Assembly (NCBI GenBank): GCA_019747905.1
Contig: JAIEQG010000019.1
Coordinates: 1-48,134 of the forward strand
Length of the DNA stretch: 48,134 nucleotides
Direction: 5' to 3'
Origin: Burkholderiales bacterium
Lineage (GTDB): Bacteria; Pseudomonadota; Gammaproteobacteria; Burkholderiales; Ga0077523
The notes beneath the pieces are model-generated. The model was not told the DNA's origin and did not search any database. It saw only the letters and a program-made list of their open reading frames with translations. Below are positions 23,002-32,579 of the stretch, one piece after another; position 1 is the stretch's first letter; each line of letters begins with the position of its first letter. Both the position numbers and the translations under genes were made by a program.

Positions 23002-24426
23002 CTACAACACCGGTGCGAAGAGACGGGCCACGTGCATGGCAGTGCGCCGCAGGCGCGGAGACGATTCATATTCGTCGACGCTGATGCGGCGAGAGCCGGC
23101 GAAATCCCGCTCGAACGCATTCACCAACGATCGATGGAAGGTGCCATCGCCGGTCAGCAGCATCAATTCGAAGTTGAGTCGCAGGGATCGGTAGTCGAGG
23201 TTCGCTGAGCCTATCGATGCCAGGTCGTCCGTCACCATGGCTTTCTGATGCAGGAAGCCGTCCGCGAAACGGTAGACCTTCACACCGGCCCGCATCGCTT
23301 CGTGCGCGTAGAGCGTGGTGGCCAGGAACACCGAGCGATGGTCGGGCCGGTCCGGCAGCAGCAGGCGCACGTCAACGCCTCTCAGTACCGCGAGCTCGAG
23401 GGCCGTGGCGATGGCTGGGTCCGGAACGTAGTAGGGGGTTGAGATCCAGAGGCGGTACGTCGCGTGGTTGATCGCATGGACGAAGAACAGGATGCAGTGG
23501 TCGGCCGGATCCGCCGGCCCGGTCGCCAGTATCAGCGTCGGCTCACGCGGTGCGGGTTCGATGGTGCATGACACGGTCGGGTACCTTCCCACCGGATGTC
23601 GGCCCGTCACCCAGTACCAGTCCTCCGCGAATGCCCGCTGCAGGTCGGCGACCGCCGCGCCACGGACGTGAACGAAGCCGTCGCGCCACCGTCCGTAGCG
23701 TGCCGACCGGCCGAGATACTCGTCGGCCGCGTTGAGCCCGCCCATGAAGCCATGCTGACCATCGACGACGACGAGCTTGCGATGATTCCGGAAGTTGAGC
23801 TGGCGCCGCGCGAACAGGCCGCGGCGGGGTGCGAAGCTGCGCGCGTCGCCTCCTGCCTCCCGCAGGGGGCGCCAGAATGCGGACGGAAGACCGTGCGAAC
23901 CGACCCCATCCGTCAACACGAAAACGCTCACCCCGGCCCTCGCTCGCGCGGCGAGTCTGTCGCGCAGCGTCCTGCCGAGGTCATCGTCCCGAACCAGGAA
24001 GAACTCCACGATGACGAAGGTGCGTGCCGCGTCGATCGTCTCCAGGATGCGCGAGAACGTGGCGTCACCGTCGATCAGGAGATCGAGCTTGTTGCCGTAT
24101 GTCGCCCGGCCGGCCGCCAGCCGTTCCACGACCTGGAATCCCGACGGAGCTGGAGTTCCTGCTGCGGCCCTGCCTGCGGTGTCGGGAGAGAACGAAATGT
24201 CACTGTCCCGGCGCGCGGCGCGGTAGGCGTGGAAGCGGTGCGGGCCGAGCACGGCGTACGGCACCAGGGCCGCATAGGGAAGAAACACGAGCGCCAGTGC
24301 CCATGCGATGGCACCCTGCGGTGTGCGGGCGGTGAACGCCGCGTGCACCGCGGCGACGGCACCAGCGGCATGGGCGGCAAACACGGCGATCGACAGTACG
24401 CCGTGAGCAGACAGTGTCGGGGTCAA
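23002..24426 (-). CDS. cls: Cardiolipin synthase (phospholipase D family)
   Basis: The protein has 474 residues. Two N-terminal hydrophobic helices (about 10-30 and 38-60) anchor it in the inner membrane. Two HKD motifs are complete: His215-Arg-Lys217...Asp222 (NHRKLVVVDG) and His393-Gln-Lys395...Asp400 (HQKAMVTDD), followed by GSANLDYRSL. The enzyme would join two phosphatidylglycerol molecules into cardiolipin and glycerol. The start at 24426 is a TTG without a convincing ribosome binding site, so the first residues are uncertain. It lies 92 bases downstream of the DUF4124 gene on the same strand and may be the last gene of the efflux operon, which would link membrane lipid change to envelope stress. 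Confidence 0.93.
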   Translation of the reverse strand: MTPTLSAHGVLSIAVFAAHAAGAVAAVHAAFTARTPQGAIAWALALVFLPYAALVPYAVLGPHRFHAYRAARRDSDISFSPDTAGRAAAGTPAPSGFQVVERLAAGRATYGNKLDLLIDGDATFSRILETIDAARTFVIVEFFLVRDDDLGRTLRDRLAARARAGVSVFVLTDGVGSHGLPSAFWRPLREAGGDARSFAPRRGLFARRQLNFRNHRKLVVVDGQHGFMGGLNAADEYLGRSARYGRWRDGFVHVRGAAVADLQRAFAEDWYWVTGRHPVGRYPTVSCTIEPAPREPTLILATGPADPADHCILFFVHAINHATYRLWISTPYYVPDPAIATALELAVLRGVDVRLLLPDRPDHRSVFLATTLYAHEAMRAGVKVYRFADGFLHQKAMVTDDLASIGSANLDYRSLRLNFELMLLTGDGTFHRSLVNAFERDFAGSRRISVDEYESSPRLRRTAMHVARLFAPVL

Positions 24427-24518
24427 GCGCAGGCGGCCTGAATGTCGGCGGTGCAGTGGTCGGTCAACACGCCGCGATGCCGGTCACGACCCGGCAGGCC
24501 GACCCCGGGGACGCCGGC

Positions 24519-25013
24519 TCATCGCAGGTCGTTTCGTCGCCGATAGGCACGGTCCAGCCGCCGGCGCGCGCCCTCGACTTGATTCTCGAGCCCGCGCAGG
24601 CGGTCGAAGTAGGCTTGCGTGAGCCGGGTCTTGCCGTTCGCCGTTCCCAGGCGCTCCCCCGGCAGCGGTTCCCGTCCTGATGTCAGCGCGGTCTCGGCGT
24701 CGGTCAGCGCGGAGGTGGCCGCGCGAACTCCGCGGTCGGCATCCGACAAAGCCTGCTCCCGCGCGTCGGCCGCCGCGTTCGCGCGTTGAGTGTCCGTTCC
24801 GAGAAGCCGCCGGGCGGCCCGTACCTGCTCCGGCGACAGCGTCTTCACGTCGACGCGCTTCACGTCGCGGGCGCCGGCATCGGGCGGGTCCTGGGAGTAG
24901 GTCACGGTGCCGTCCGCGGCTTTCCATCGGTACACGGGTTGCGCGTTCGCAGCGGCGGCGCCGAGGCAGATCGCGATCGACAGGATGGCGAGGAGAAGCT
25001 GAATTCGACTCAT
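24519..25013 (-). CDS. Secreted DUF4124-like protein at the end of the efflux operon
   Basis: The protein has 164 residues. The ATG at 25013 overlaps the stop codon of the RND gene by one base (TGATG), and GGAGATC lies 8 bases before it. A signal peptide ends at ANAQP. It is followed by VYRWKAADGTVTYSQDPPDA, the DUF4124 motif common in proteobacterial periplasmic proteins. The remaining 110 residues are highly charged and helical (DAREQALSDADRGVRAATSA; LRGLENQVEGARRRLDRAYR), probably a coiled coil. The role is not known; co-translation with the pump suggests a periplasmic accessory part. Confidence 0.8.
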   Translation of the reverse strand: MSRIQLLLAILSIAICLGAAAANAQPVYRWKAADGTVTYSQDPPDAGARDVKRVDVKTLSPEQVRAARRLLGTDTQRANAAADAREQALSDADRGVRAATSALTDAETALTSGREPLPGERLGTANGKTRLTQAYFDRLRGLENQVEGARRRLDRAYRRRNDLR

Positions 25014-28000
25014 CAGAGAGATCTCCGGAACGGGGCGAGGGATGCGAAGCGCTGCAGGACCGTGAATACCACGGGCATCACGAGCAGTACCAGCGGAAGT
25101 TGTATCAGCAGGCCCGACACGATCGCGACCGCGAGCGGCTGCTGCATGGCCGCACCTTCGCCCCAGGCGAATGCCAGAGGCAGCAACGCGAGGATCGCGG
25201 CGAACGTGGTCATCGCGATGGGCCGCATGCGGCTGCGCCCGGCAGCCACCAGCGCTTCGTGCTCGCCGGCGGCGCCGCGGCGACGAATGGACTCGTACTC
25301 CGAGAAGAAGAAGATGGCGACTTCCGTCACGATACCCACGATCATCGTCATCCCCATCATCGACGATATGTTGAGTTCGACGTTCGCGACCCGCAGACCG
25401 ATGAACACTGCGGCGATCGAGAGCAGCGGCATGAGCAGGATCGCCCCCGCTATCGTGAAGCGTTCGTACAGGTACAGCAAGAGCAGGAACACCAGCACTA
25501 CCGCAGCGGCGAACACCATCATGAGTCCCTTGAAGGCTGTCCGCTGTTCCTTGTAGAGCCCGCCCAGCTCGTAGTACACGCCCGTCGGCAGCAGCCCGGG
25601 CCTGTCGAGTAGCGCGCGCACGTCGCTCGTGGTCGACCCGATGTCGCGGCCGCTGATGCGGCCCGTGACGGCGAACATCTGCTTGAAGTTCTCGCGCACC
25701 AGTTGCGGTTGCCCCACCTTGCGTTCGATCGACACTACGCGCCGCAGCGGCACCGGATGCCCGTCGGGGGCGCGGATGCGGATGCCGTCGAGAGCCGCGA
25801 TGCGATCCCGCTGGTCGCTCGTGGTCCAGACGCGGACGCCGATCATCTTCTGCGCCGAAGGGATCTGGGTCGTCACGAGCCCCGTCAGCTGCGCCGTGAG
25901 CTCGCGCGTCACAGCGTCGGGATCGAGGCCTTCGAGCGCCGCCTTGACCCGGTCCACATGGATCTCCAAGGCGTCGCCGGCAGGATTGATGCCGTCGCGG
26001 ACATCGACGACACCGCGCACCGACCCGATGGCGAGTGCCACGGCGCGAGCTGTTCGCTCGAGCGTAGGCAGATCGTTGCCGAAGAGCTTCACTTCGATCG
26101 GCTGGGGTACGGACGTCAGGTCGCCGATCAGGTCGGCCATGAGCTGGGCGAGTTCGACCTTCAGTCCCGGCACCTCGGATTCGATGCGGCCGCGGATCCC
26201 GTCCATGATCTCGTCGATCGGCGGACGCGGCATCGGTTTCAACCTGACCATGAAGTCGCCCTGGTTGGCCTCGGTCAACCCGCCGCCGAGGCCGGCACCG
26301 GTACGGCGCGAGTAGGCAGCCACCGCGGGATTCTCGCGGATGATCGTCTCCACCTGGCGCAGCAGCCGATCGGTCTCCGTGAGCGACGTGCCCGGAGGCG
26401 ATCGGTAGTCGACGACGAATCCGCCTTCGTCGATCGTCGGCATGAAGCCGGAACCGACCTCGCGGTACGCCATGGTGCCGGCGGCGAGCAGGGGCACGAG
26501 CACCAGGACCGCCATCCAGGGCCGTCGCAGAAGAGTGTACAGGCTCCGAGCGTAGGTCGTTCCGATCGCCGCGCCGAGCCGGCTCTGGGGCGGATCCGCC
26601 AGATCCCGCTTGCGCAGGAGTCGGTCGGCGAGTACGGGGACAACCAGCCAGGCGAGGAGGAAGGAAACGGTTAGCGACACCACGATCGTCAGCGACAACG
26701 CCTTGAAGAACGCGCCCGTGACGCCGCCCAGGAACGCGAGCGGCGCGAACACCACCAGCGTAGCAGCGCTCGAACCGGCCAGCGGGCGGCTGAAGTCCGC
26801 AGCCGCGGCGATGGCGTCCACCGGGTCGTCGGATGCGGCTTGCGACAGACGATGGGCGACGTGCTCGATCATCACCATGGCGTCGTCGATCACGAGTCCC
26901 ACCGCGGCGGCGAGGCCTCCCAGGGTCATGATGTTGAAGCTCTGACCGAACGCGAACAGGAAAACCACCGCGGCGCTCAGCGTCGCCGGTACGACGAAGA
27001 TCGCGATCAACGTGATCCGCAACTTGCGCAGGAACGCGAACAGCACGGCCGCGGCCAGAGCGACGCCGACCACGATGGCGTCGCGCACGCTCGCAGCCGA
27101 GGCCACCACCAGGGTGCTCTGGTCGTACCACTTGGCGAGCCGCACACCCTGCGGGAGGGCGGCACCCGCGGCGGCGAGGGCGCGTTCCGCGTCCTGCACG
27201 ATCTGAACGCTGTTGCCGTCGGGTTGCTGGTAGACCATGAGCAAGACGGCATCCTTGCCGTCGGCATTCACGCGGATCCATTGCGGCACGGTGGATGCGG
27301 TGACCTCGGCTACGTCCTCCAATTCCACGACGCCGTTGAGGCCCGACCGGACGACGGTATGGCGAATCCGGTCCAGGTCCGCGAGACGCGTGTCGGACAC
27401 CACCAGGAAAAGCTTGTACTCGTCCTCGAGGCGGCCCACGGCGGTGATGACGTTGGACGCGCTCACCGAGTTGGCCACGTCTGCGATCGACAGGCCGAGT
27501 GCTTCGAGCCTGGCCGGGTCGACCGAGACCCGGTACTCGTCCATGGTGCCGCCGAGTATCGCCACGCGAGCTACGCCCGGCACGGCGGACAGCAGCGGCC
27601 GCAGCTGGAACTGGGCGAGGTCGCGCAACCGGTTGAGCGGCACGGCTTCGGCCGTCAGGCTGTAGGCCAGGATCGGGAACACCGTCGGGTCCATGCGGCG
27701 CGTCAGCGTCGTGGTGCCCGCCGGCAGCGTGGGAAGGATCTGCGCGATGGCGGAGTTGACCTGAAGCGTCGCGGAAGCCATGTCCGTGCCCCAGTCGAAG
27801 TTCACGGAGAACTCCGCACTGCCGCGGCTGGTCTTCGATCGAACGTTGCGCACGGCGGGCACGCGTCGTATCGCTTCTTCCACCGGGATCGTGGTCTGGA
27901 ACAGCATCTGCTCCGCCGGCCGGTCACCCGACTCGGCGCTCACCACGACCCGCGGAAAACTCACCTGGGGAAACAACGAAACCGGCATGCGGAACGCCAG

Positions 28001-28081
28001 CGCGACACCGGCTGCCGCCAAGGCCGTGAACAGGAACACCAGGGAGCGGCGGTGATCGCCGACCCACCGTGTGAAGTTCAC
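25013..28081 (-). CDS. RND efflux pump inner-membrane permease
   Basis: The protein has 1022 residues, the usual length. It has an N-terminal helix, two large periplasmic loops and the helix-IV motif AAAVGLVIDDAMVMIEH with the paired proton-relay Asp399-Asp400 as in AcrB-type pumps. The CzcA-like protein of this window has DFGLIVDGAVII instead, so this pump is not of the heavy-metal subclass by that criterion. It starts with GTG at 28081, overlapping the adaptor stop codon by 4 bases (GTGA). Together with the adaptor (28078) and outer-membrane channel (29109) it forms a tripartite proton-driven exporter; substrate not predictable, probably organic or envelope-stress compounds, given the linked two-component system. 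Confidence 0.93.
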   Translation of the reverse strand: MNFTRWVGDHRRSLVFLFTALAAAGVALAFRMPVSLFPQVSFPRVVVSAESGDRPAEQMLFQTTIPVEEAIRRVPAVRNVRSKTSRGSAEFSVNFDWGTDMASATLQVNSAIAQILPTLPAGTTTLTRRMDPTVFPILAYSLTAEAVPLNRLRDLAQFQLRPLLSAVPGVARVAILGGTMDEYRVSVDPARLEALGLSIADVANSVSASNVITAVGRLEDEYKLFLVVSDTRLADLDRIRHTVVRSGLNGVVELEDVAEVTASTVPQWIRVNADGKDAVLLMVYQQPDGNSVQIVQDAERALAAAGAALPQGVRLAKWYDQSTLVVASAASVRDAIVVGVALAAAVLFAFLRKLRITLIAIFVVPATLSAAVVFLFAFGQSFNIMTLGGLAAAVGLVIDDAMVMIEHVAHRLSQAASDDPVDAIAAAADFSRPLAGSSAATLVVFAPLAFLGGVTGAFFKALSLTIVVSLTVSFLLAWLVVPVLADRLLRKRDLADPPQSRLGAAIGTTYARSLYTLLRRPWMAVLVLVPLLAAGTMAYREVGSGFMPTIDEGGFVVDYRSPPGTSLTETDRLLRQVETIIRENPAVAAYSRRTGAGLGGGLTEANQGDFMVRLKPMPRPPIDEIMDGIRGRIESEVPGLKVELAQLMADLIGDLTSVPQPIEVKLFGNDLPTLERTARAVALAIGSVRGVVDVRDGINPAGDALEIHVDRVKAALEGLDPDAVTRELTAQLTGLVTTQIPSAQKMIGVRVWTTSDQRDRIAALDGIRIRAPDGHPVPLRRVVSIERKVGQPQLVRENFKQMFAVTGRISGRDIGSTTSDVRALLDRPGLLPTGVYYELGGLYKEQRTAFKGLMMVFAAAVVLVFLLLLYLYERFTIAGAILLMPLLSIAAVFIGLRVANVELNISSMMGMTMIVGIVTEVAIFFFSEYESIRRRGAAGEHEALVAAGRSRMRPIAMTTFAAILALLPLAFAWGEGAAMQQPLAVAIVSGLLIQLPLVLLVMPVVFTVLQRFASLAPFRRSL

Positions 28082-29112
28082 GGTGCCTGCTCTCGGACGG
28101 CCATGCCGTCACGCAGCACGTAGTTGCCTTCGTGGATGATGGGCAACCGGGGGTCGAACGCGCCTCCTATCTCGACGCGATCGCCCACCTCCAGGCCCCG
28201 AAGGACGGGAACGCGCCGGGCGCGTCCGGACACGACCTGAAAGACGTGCCATCCCGCGCTGTCCTTCAGCACGGCCAGCCTGGGGACCGTCCAGGCGTCG
28301 CGGCGCTCGATCTCGACTTCGCCCCTGAGCCGAAGGCCGAACGGCACGCCCGAGCGCGGCGGGCGATCGATCGACACCAGCACGTCCACCAATTGCGTCT
28401 GCGGATTCACGATGCCGTGCACCTGGGCCACATGACCCTCGAAGGCTTGAAGTCCTTCGAACAACGGCGTCAGCGTCACCTTCGCCGCGGGGCGGATGCT
28501 GCCGCTTTCACCGGGTTCGATGCCGAGGTTCACGCGCAGCGCCCCGTCGCGCGCGATCTGCACGACGACTGCACCCGCGCCGAGCCGGTCGCCCGGAGCC
28601 GCGGACACGGTCATGACGACACCGCTCACGGGGGCGCGCAGTGTGTGTGCGGGCCGATCGGCGCCGATGCGACGTTGAGCGGCGAGCACGGCCTCCGCGT
28701 CGCCGAGCGCCTTGCGCGCGGCGGCGAGCTGCGATTGCGTCGCCAGCCGCTCCGCCAGAAGACGCTCGATGCGTCCGACTTCCCCCTGCGCCAGGTCGAC
28801 GGCGTTGCGGGCCTGCGCGTACCCTTGCGTGACGGAGGGATCCGTCTCCATCGCGGCAAGTACCGCACCGGTCTTCACCATGCTACCCGCGACGACCGAG
28901 AGTTGCCGGACCACCGCTGCGTGCGGGATGGTGACGTCGATGGTCTTGCCGGCTCCGGCCGCCACCACGCCGTAGCCCGTCAGCGTGCGCGACAGGGTCA
29001 TCTTGACCGGTTCGGCCGCGCGGATGAGAGCACTGGGTTCGGCTGCGTTCGCTGCCGTGGCTCCAGCGCACAGGCAACCGACCACGAGCATCGACCAGCG
29101 GCCCAAGGTCAT
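28078..29112 (-). CDS. Periplasmic adaptor (HlyD/MFP family) of the RND pump
   Basis: The protein has 344 residues. The ATG at 29112 overlaps the stop codon of the TolC-like gene by 4 bases (ATGA). A signal peptide ends near ANAAEP. The lipoyl/barrel-sandwich halves are visible (VTIPHAAVVRQLSVVAGSMV and HTLRAPVSGVVMTVSAAPGD) on either side of an alpha-helical hairpin (about 105-150, RIERLLAERLATQSQLAAAR). A beta-barrel region and a C-terminal GLEVGDRVEIGG segment complete the family plan. It would bridge the inner-membrane permease and the outer-membrane channel. Confidence 0.92.
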   Translation of the reverse strand: MTLGRWSMLVVGCLCAGATAANAAEPSALIRAAEPVKMTLSRTLTGYGVVAAGAGKTIDVTIPHAAVVRQLSVVAGSMVKTGAVLAAMETDPSVTQGYAQARNAVDLAQGEVGRIERLLAERLATQSQLAAARKALGDAEAVLAAQRRIGADRPAHTLRAPVSGVVMTVSAAPGDRLGAGAVVVQIARDGALRVNLGIEPGESGSIRPAAKVTLTPLFEGLQAFEGHVAQVHGIVNPQTQLVDVLVSIDRPPRSGVPFGLRLRGEVEIERRDAWTVPRLAVLKDSAGWHVFQVVSGRARRVPVLRGLEVGDRVEIGGAFDPRLPIIHEGNYVLRDGMAVREQAP

Positions 29113-30482
29113 CGGCTTGCCACCGGATCCAGCGTTCGCTCGACCAGCGGGTCTCCCGCGAGCAGGGTCTGCAGTGCAATCCGTTGTTCGAGCAACGCCT
29201 GGCGGAACTGCGCTACCTCCAGACGTTTGGCGTTCGCCGTCGTTTCCAGCCCGACGTAGGTGAACCCGTCGATGTCGCCTCGCGCGAGCGCGCTGCGAGC
29301 TGCGAGCGCCGTCGCTTCGAGTTCCGGGAGGCTGGCGACAGCGTTGCGCAGGAGTTCGTCCAGCAGGCTGCCGTCGGCGGCGAGGGCCGAGGCTTCCGAC
29401 GCACTGGCGTCCAGGCGCGCCTGGTACTCCTGGTACAGGCGCTCGCGCGTTGCCTTGGAGATGGCGATGTTGCCACGGTTGCGATTGAAGATCGGCAGCG
29501 TGATCCCAGCGGAGAAGCCGACGGTCTCGACGCCTGCGGTGTCCTGCGCGCGGCGGATGCCGATCGAGACTGCGGGAAACTGCGCCACGATCGCGCGCCT
29601 GACGTTCGCTTCCTGCGCTGCGTACCCTGCGGCCAAGCCCAGCAGGTCGGGGCGTCGGGACGGCAGGGAGGCGAGCGCCCGTCGCACGGCGACGACGTCG
29701 ATCGGCGGCGGAAGCTCCTCGGGCAGCGGCTTCAAGGCCAGCGATGCCTCCGGCGCCAAACCCAGCACCAGGCGCAGGTCGCGACCTGCACGCTCCGCGA
29801 GGCGTCGAACTTCCCCGAGTTGCCGGCTCGAATCCCGCAACGACGCCAGAGCCCCGGCGGCCGCGATGCTGGAAACGCCGCCCTCGCCCAGGGCCGCGGT
29901 CAGGCGCCGGTACTGCTCCTCGTAGAGCCGGACATCGAGGGCCCGGATGTCGGCCTGCCGACGCAGCGCCAGCGTTCGTACGAACAACAGGCGCGCCTGG
30001 CTCGCCGTCAACCATTCCTGCCACACGAGTGCGAGCCTCGCCCGATCCCGTTCGGCCCGCGCCACGTCGATGAGCGGCCCGCGCACCACCAAGCTACCCA
30101 CGTCGTAGGAGAGGCCGATGGCGACGCCGTCGATCACGCCGGGCACGTTGCGGGTGGGGTGGTCGTCGCTCAACGAGAGCTGCGGGTCCGCGAACAATCG
30201 GGCCGCGTCGAGCTGAGCGACCGCGATGTTCGCGGTCGCGCGCGCGCTGCGCAGATCGGGATTGTTGGTCAGCGCGAGCAGGGTGACCTTGGCGAGGTCG
30301 AGTTCATCGCCCGGCGCCACTTCGAGCGCCAACGGACCGGGCGGGGGCGACGCACCTTCACCTCGGGTGACGGCCGGCACGGCGCGGGCGAGATCGCTGG
30401 CCGGTGGCAAGGGCTTCGGTCCGTAGCTCTGGCAAGCGACCAGCAAGATCGCCGCCGGGATGGCGAGCGGAAGTCTGCGCAT
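29109..30482 (-). CDS. TolC-family outer-membrane efflux lipoprotein
   Basis: The protein has 457 residues. The N-terminus (MRRLPLAIPAAILLVACQSY) ends in a lipobox LVAC, so Cys17 is probably lipidated. Two repeats of the outer-membrane-factor family follow, each with long coiled-coil helices (NNPDLRSARATANIAVAQLD; RPDLLGLAAGYAAQEANVRR) and membrane strands (FADPQLSLSD; FPAVSIGIRR, AGITLPIFNRNRGNIAIS). It forms the exit duct of the tripartite pump. The gene starts 10 bases after the histidine-kinase stop codon and overlaps the adaptor gene, so regulation genes and pump are one transcription unit. Confidence 0.92.
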   Translation of the reverse strand: MRRLPLAIPAAILLVACQSYGPKPLPPASDLARAVPAVTRGEGASPPPGPLALEVAPGDELDLAKVTLLALTNNPDLRSARATANIAVAQLDAARLFADPQLSLSDDHPTRNVPGVIDGVAIGLSYDVGSLVVRGPLIDVARAERDRARLALVWQEWLTASQARLLFVRTLALRRQADIRALDVRLYEEQYRRLTAALGEGGVSSIAAAGALASLRDSSRQLGEVRRLAERAGRDLRLVLGLAPEASLALKPLPEELPPPIDVVAVRRALASLPSRRPDLLGLAAGYAAQEANVRRAIVAQFPAVSIGIRRAQDTAGVETVGFSAGITLPIFNRNRGNIAISKATRERLYQEYQARLDASASEASALAADGSLLDELLRNAVASLPELEATALAARSALARGDIDGFTYVGLETTANAKRLEVAQFRQALLEQRIALQTLLAGDPLVERTLDPVASR

Positions 30483-30492
30483 CTACGCGTGC

Positions 30493-31848
30493 CTAGTCGA
30501 CAGGCGGTATTGCATGCAGCACATCCGCCGAGCGCATGCGTGAAAAGCGGATGTCCACGGACAGTCCGCCCAGCGGACTTCGGGCGAGGCTGACGCGCGC
30601 TTCCAGTCGAGCGGCGACTTCCGCGACGATCGCCAGGCCGATGCCGCTGCCCTCGCCGTCGGTTCCGGGGACACGGTAGAAGCGGTCGAACACGCGCCCC
30701 CATTCGCTCTCGGGAATGCCCGGGCCACTGTCGCTCACCGTCAGGCCGGGCGCCGAGTCGATCCAGTCCACCCGGACGTCCACGATGCCGTTCGTCGGGG
30801 TGTACTTCAGTGCGTTGTCGATCAGGTTGCGGAGCAACGAGCGCAAGGACGATTCGTCGCCCTTGACCAGCACCCGCCCTGGTGCGACGACGCCGAGGTC
30901 GATCGAACGTTGGATCGCGACGGGGGCGAACTCCGCGACCACGTTCCGCGCAAGGTCGTCCAGGGCGACCGCCGAGACCGAATCCCGCGGGACCGGAGGG
31001 CGTTCCTCCCGTGCGAGCGCGAGCAACTGCTCGACCAGCCGCTGGCCGCGCTCCAGGCCGCTCTCGAGTCGATCCAACAGCGGAGCCCGCAGGCTGTCCG
31101 ACTCCGCCCGACGAACCGCCCGCAACTGCAGCTTCATCGCGGTCAACGGTGATCGCAACTCGTGCGAGGCGTCCGCGACGAAACGCCGGTGACCTTCGAT
31201 CACCTCCGCCACCCGGGCCAGCAAGGCGTTGAACTCCTGGATAAGGGGACGTAGCTCGTCGGGGATCTGCTCGATGGGCAGGGGGCTCGGGTCGGCGCCA
31301 CGCCGCTGTGACAATGCGCGACGGATACGCTCCACGGGGTGGAGGCTGGCGGTCACGATCCACCAGACGGCGATCATCAGCAGCGGTGCGAAGCCCAGGA
31401 TTGGCCACGAAGCGCGCATCGCCATCTGCGCCGCCATTTCGCGACGTGCCTCCAGATGTTGTGCCACCTGGATGAGCCGTCCGGCCGAACGGATGGCGAA
31501 CACGCGCCAGCGGCCGGTGTCCGAGTTCTGAACGGAGAATCCGTCGCCAGCGGCCGACGCCGGAAGGTTCGCGTGCGGGTGCGACTGATACACGCGGCGT
31601 CCGTACGCATCCCAGATCTGGACGACGACGTCGAGTTCGGCCTCCTCTCCGGGGCTTGCGTTCCCCAGCAACGAAACGGCTTCAGCCACCCCGCCGCGGA
31701 AGGCATAAGCGATGCCCCGCATGTGCAGATCCAGCAGTTCGTTCGCTTCCTCCCGCGCCGTCCGGTAGCAGACGAACGCCTGAACCAGCGCGATGGTTGC
31801 GATTGCCGTGACGAGCAGCAACAACAGGCGGGCCTTGATCGAATTCAT
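30493..31848 (-). CDS. Sensor histidine kinase (QseC/PmrB-like)
   Basis: The protein has 451 residues. The first helix (about 8-26) and a second (about 147-166) bracket a periplasmic sensor of about 120 residues (DVVVQIWDAYGRRVYQSHPH). A HAMP-like linker (LHPVERIRRAL) leads to the H-box ASHELRSPL with phosphorylated His229, the N-box NLIDNALKYT (341-350), G1 DSGPGIP and G2 GSGIGLAIV. The ATG at 31848 lies 2 bases after the response-regulator stop codon. It should phosphorylate the regulator at 31851 in response to an envelope or metal signal; the PepSY proteins upstream may take part in sensing. Confidence 0.94.
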   Translation of the reverse strand: MNSIKARLLLLLVTAIATIALVQAFVCYRTAREEANELLDLHMRGIAYAFRGGVAEAVSLLGNASPGEEAELDVVVQIWDAYGRRVYQSHPHANLPASAAGDGFSVQNSDTGRWRVFAIRSAGRLIQVAQHLEARREMAAQMAMRASWPILGFAPLLMIAVWWIVTASLHPVERIRRALSQRRGADPSPLPIEQIPDELRPLIQEFNALLARVAEVIEGHRRFVADASHELRSPLTAMKLQLRAVRRAESDSLRAPLLDRLESGLERGQRLVEQLLALAREERPPVPRDSVSAVALDDLARNVVAEFAPVAIQRSIDLGVVAPGRVLVKGDESSLRSLLRNLIDNALKYTPTNGIVDVRVDWIDSAPGLTVSDSGPGIPESEWGRVFDRFYRVPGTDGEGSGIGLAIVAEVAARLEARVSLARSPLGGLSVDIRFSRMRSADVLHAIPPVD

Positions 31849-31850
31849 GG

Positions 31851-32507
31851 TTACTGCGGCACCATGTAGCCGACTCCGCGCACGTTGACGATCAGTTCGT
31901 TGCCGAGCTTGCGGCGCAACCGGTGCACGAGCACGTCGAGCGCGCTCGATGCGGCTCCCTCCGGATGGCCGAAGACCTTCTCCTCGAGGCGGGGGCGCAG
32001 AATCACCTGTCCCGGCCGCGCGATCAACGCTTCCAGCACTGCCCATTCGCGCCCCGAGAGGACCACCGATCGGCCGTCCACGGAAACTTCGCGGGTCACT
32101 CTGTCGATCCGGACCGATCCGCGCTCGAACAGCTTTTCCGGTCGGCCTACGCTGCGGCGAACGACGGCGTGTATGCGGGCCAGGAGTTCGTCCATCTCAA
32201 AGGGCTTCAGGACGTAGTCGTCGGCCCCTGAGTTCAGACCCGAGACGCGATCCTCCAGTTCGTCACGGGCAGTCACCACCACGACGGGCGTTCGGTCCTG
32301 GCGCGACCGCATCGCGCGGAGCACGGCGGTGCCGTCCTTGCGCGGCAGGCCGAGGTCGAGCAGCATGATGTCGTACCGCATGCCGAGCAGTGCACGATCC
32401 GCGGACTCGCCATCCCTGAACCAGTCGACCACGAATCCGTCCGCCATGAGGGCCTCCATCAGGCTTTCGCCGATCATGAGGTCGTCTTCGATGAGTAGCA
32501 AGCGCAT
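31851..32507 (-). CDS. OmpR-family response regulator (QseB/PmrA-like)
   Basis: The protein has 218 residues. The receiver domain has the acidic pair Glu7-Asp8-Asp9, the phosphorylated Asp51 (LLDLGLPRKDG) and a KPFEMDEL block. The winged-helix output domain (SGREWAVLEALIARPGQVIL; ALDVLVHRLRRKLG; VRGVGYMVPQ) is closest to the QseB/PmrA subfamily. That subfamily binds TTAAG-type direct repeats with 5-bp spacers; three such boxes are present in this window (183, 21473, 33388). The ribosome binding site before the ATG is weak. A hairpin (32548-32571) lies between it and the PepSY gene upstream, so its level may be set by read-through. Confidence 0.95.
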   Translation of the reverse strand: MRLLLIEDDLMIGESLMEALMADGFVVDWFRDGESADRALLGMRYDIMLLDLGLPRKDGTAVLRAMRSRQDRTPVVVVTARDELEDRVSGLNSGADDYVLKPFEMDELLARIHAVVRRSVGRPEKLFERGSVRIDRVTREVSVDGRSVVLSGREWAVLEALIARPGQVILRPRLEEKVFGHPEGAASSALDVLVHRLRRKLGNELIVNVRGVGYMVPQ

Positions 32508-32547
32508 GAGATCGATTTGGTCGCGAAGTGCGACCGATGGAATGCGA

Positions 32548-32571
32548 GAGAGGCGACTTGCGTCGCCCCTC
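32548..32571 (-). terminator. Hairpin between PepSY gene and response regulator
   Basis: The arms GAGAGGCGAC and GTCGCCCCTC pair over 10 bp with one mismatch around a TTGC loop. There is no T-run on the minus strand. It may act as a partial terminator or mRNA processing site between abundant PepSY messages and the two-component genes. Confidence 0.45.
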
Positions 32572-32579
32572 GATGTGAG

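Noticed and set aside
24519..27281. Open frame of about 920 codons on the minus strand across the RND gene
   Set aside because: Only its last 164 codons are a real protein (DUF4124, start at 25013). The rest is an alternative frame of the RND gene with arginine-rich, low-complexity translation.
28078..30024. 648-codon open frame on the minus strand
   Set aside because: The first half is an alternative frame of the TolC-like gene. The adaptor starts at 29112, where a signal peptide begins and the start overlaps the upstream stop codon.
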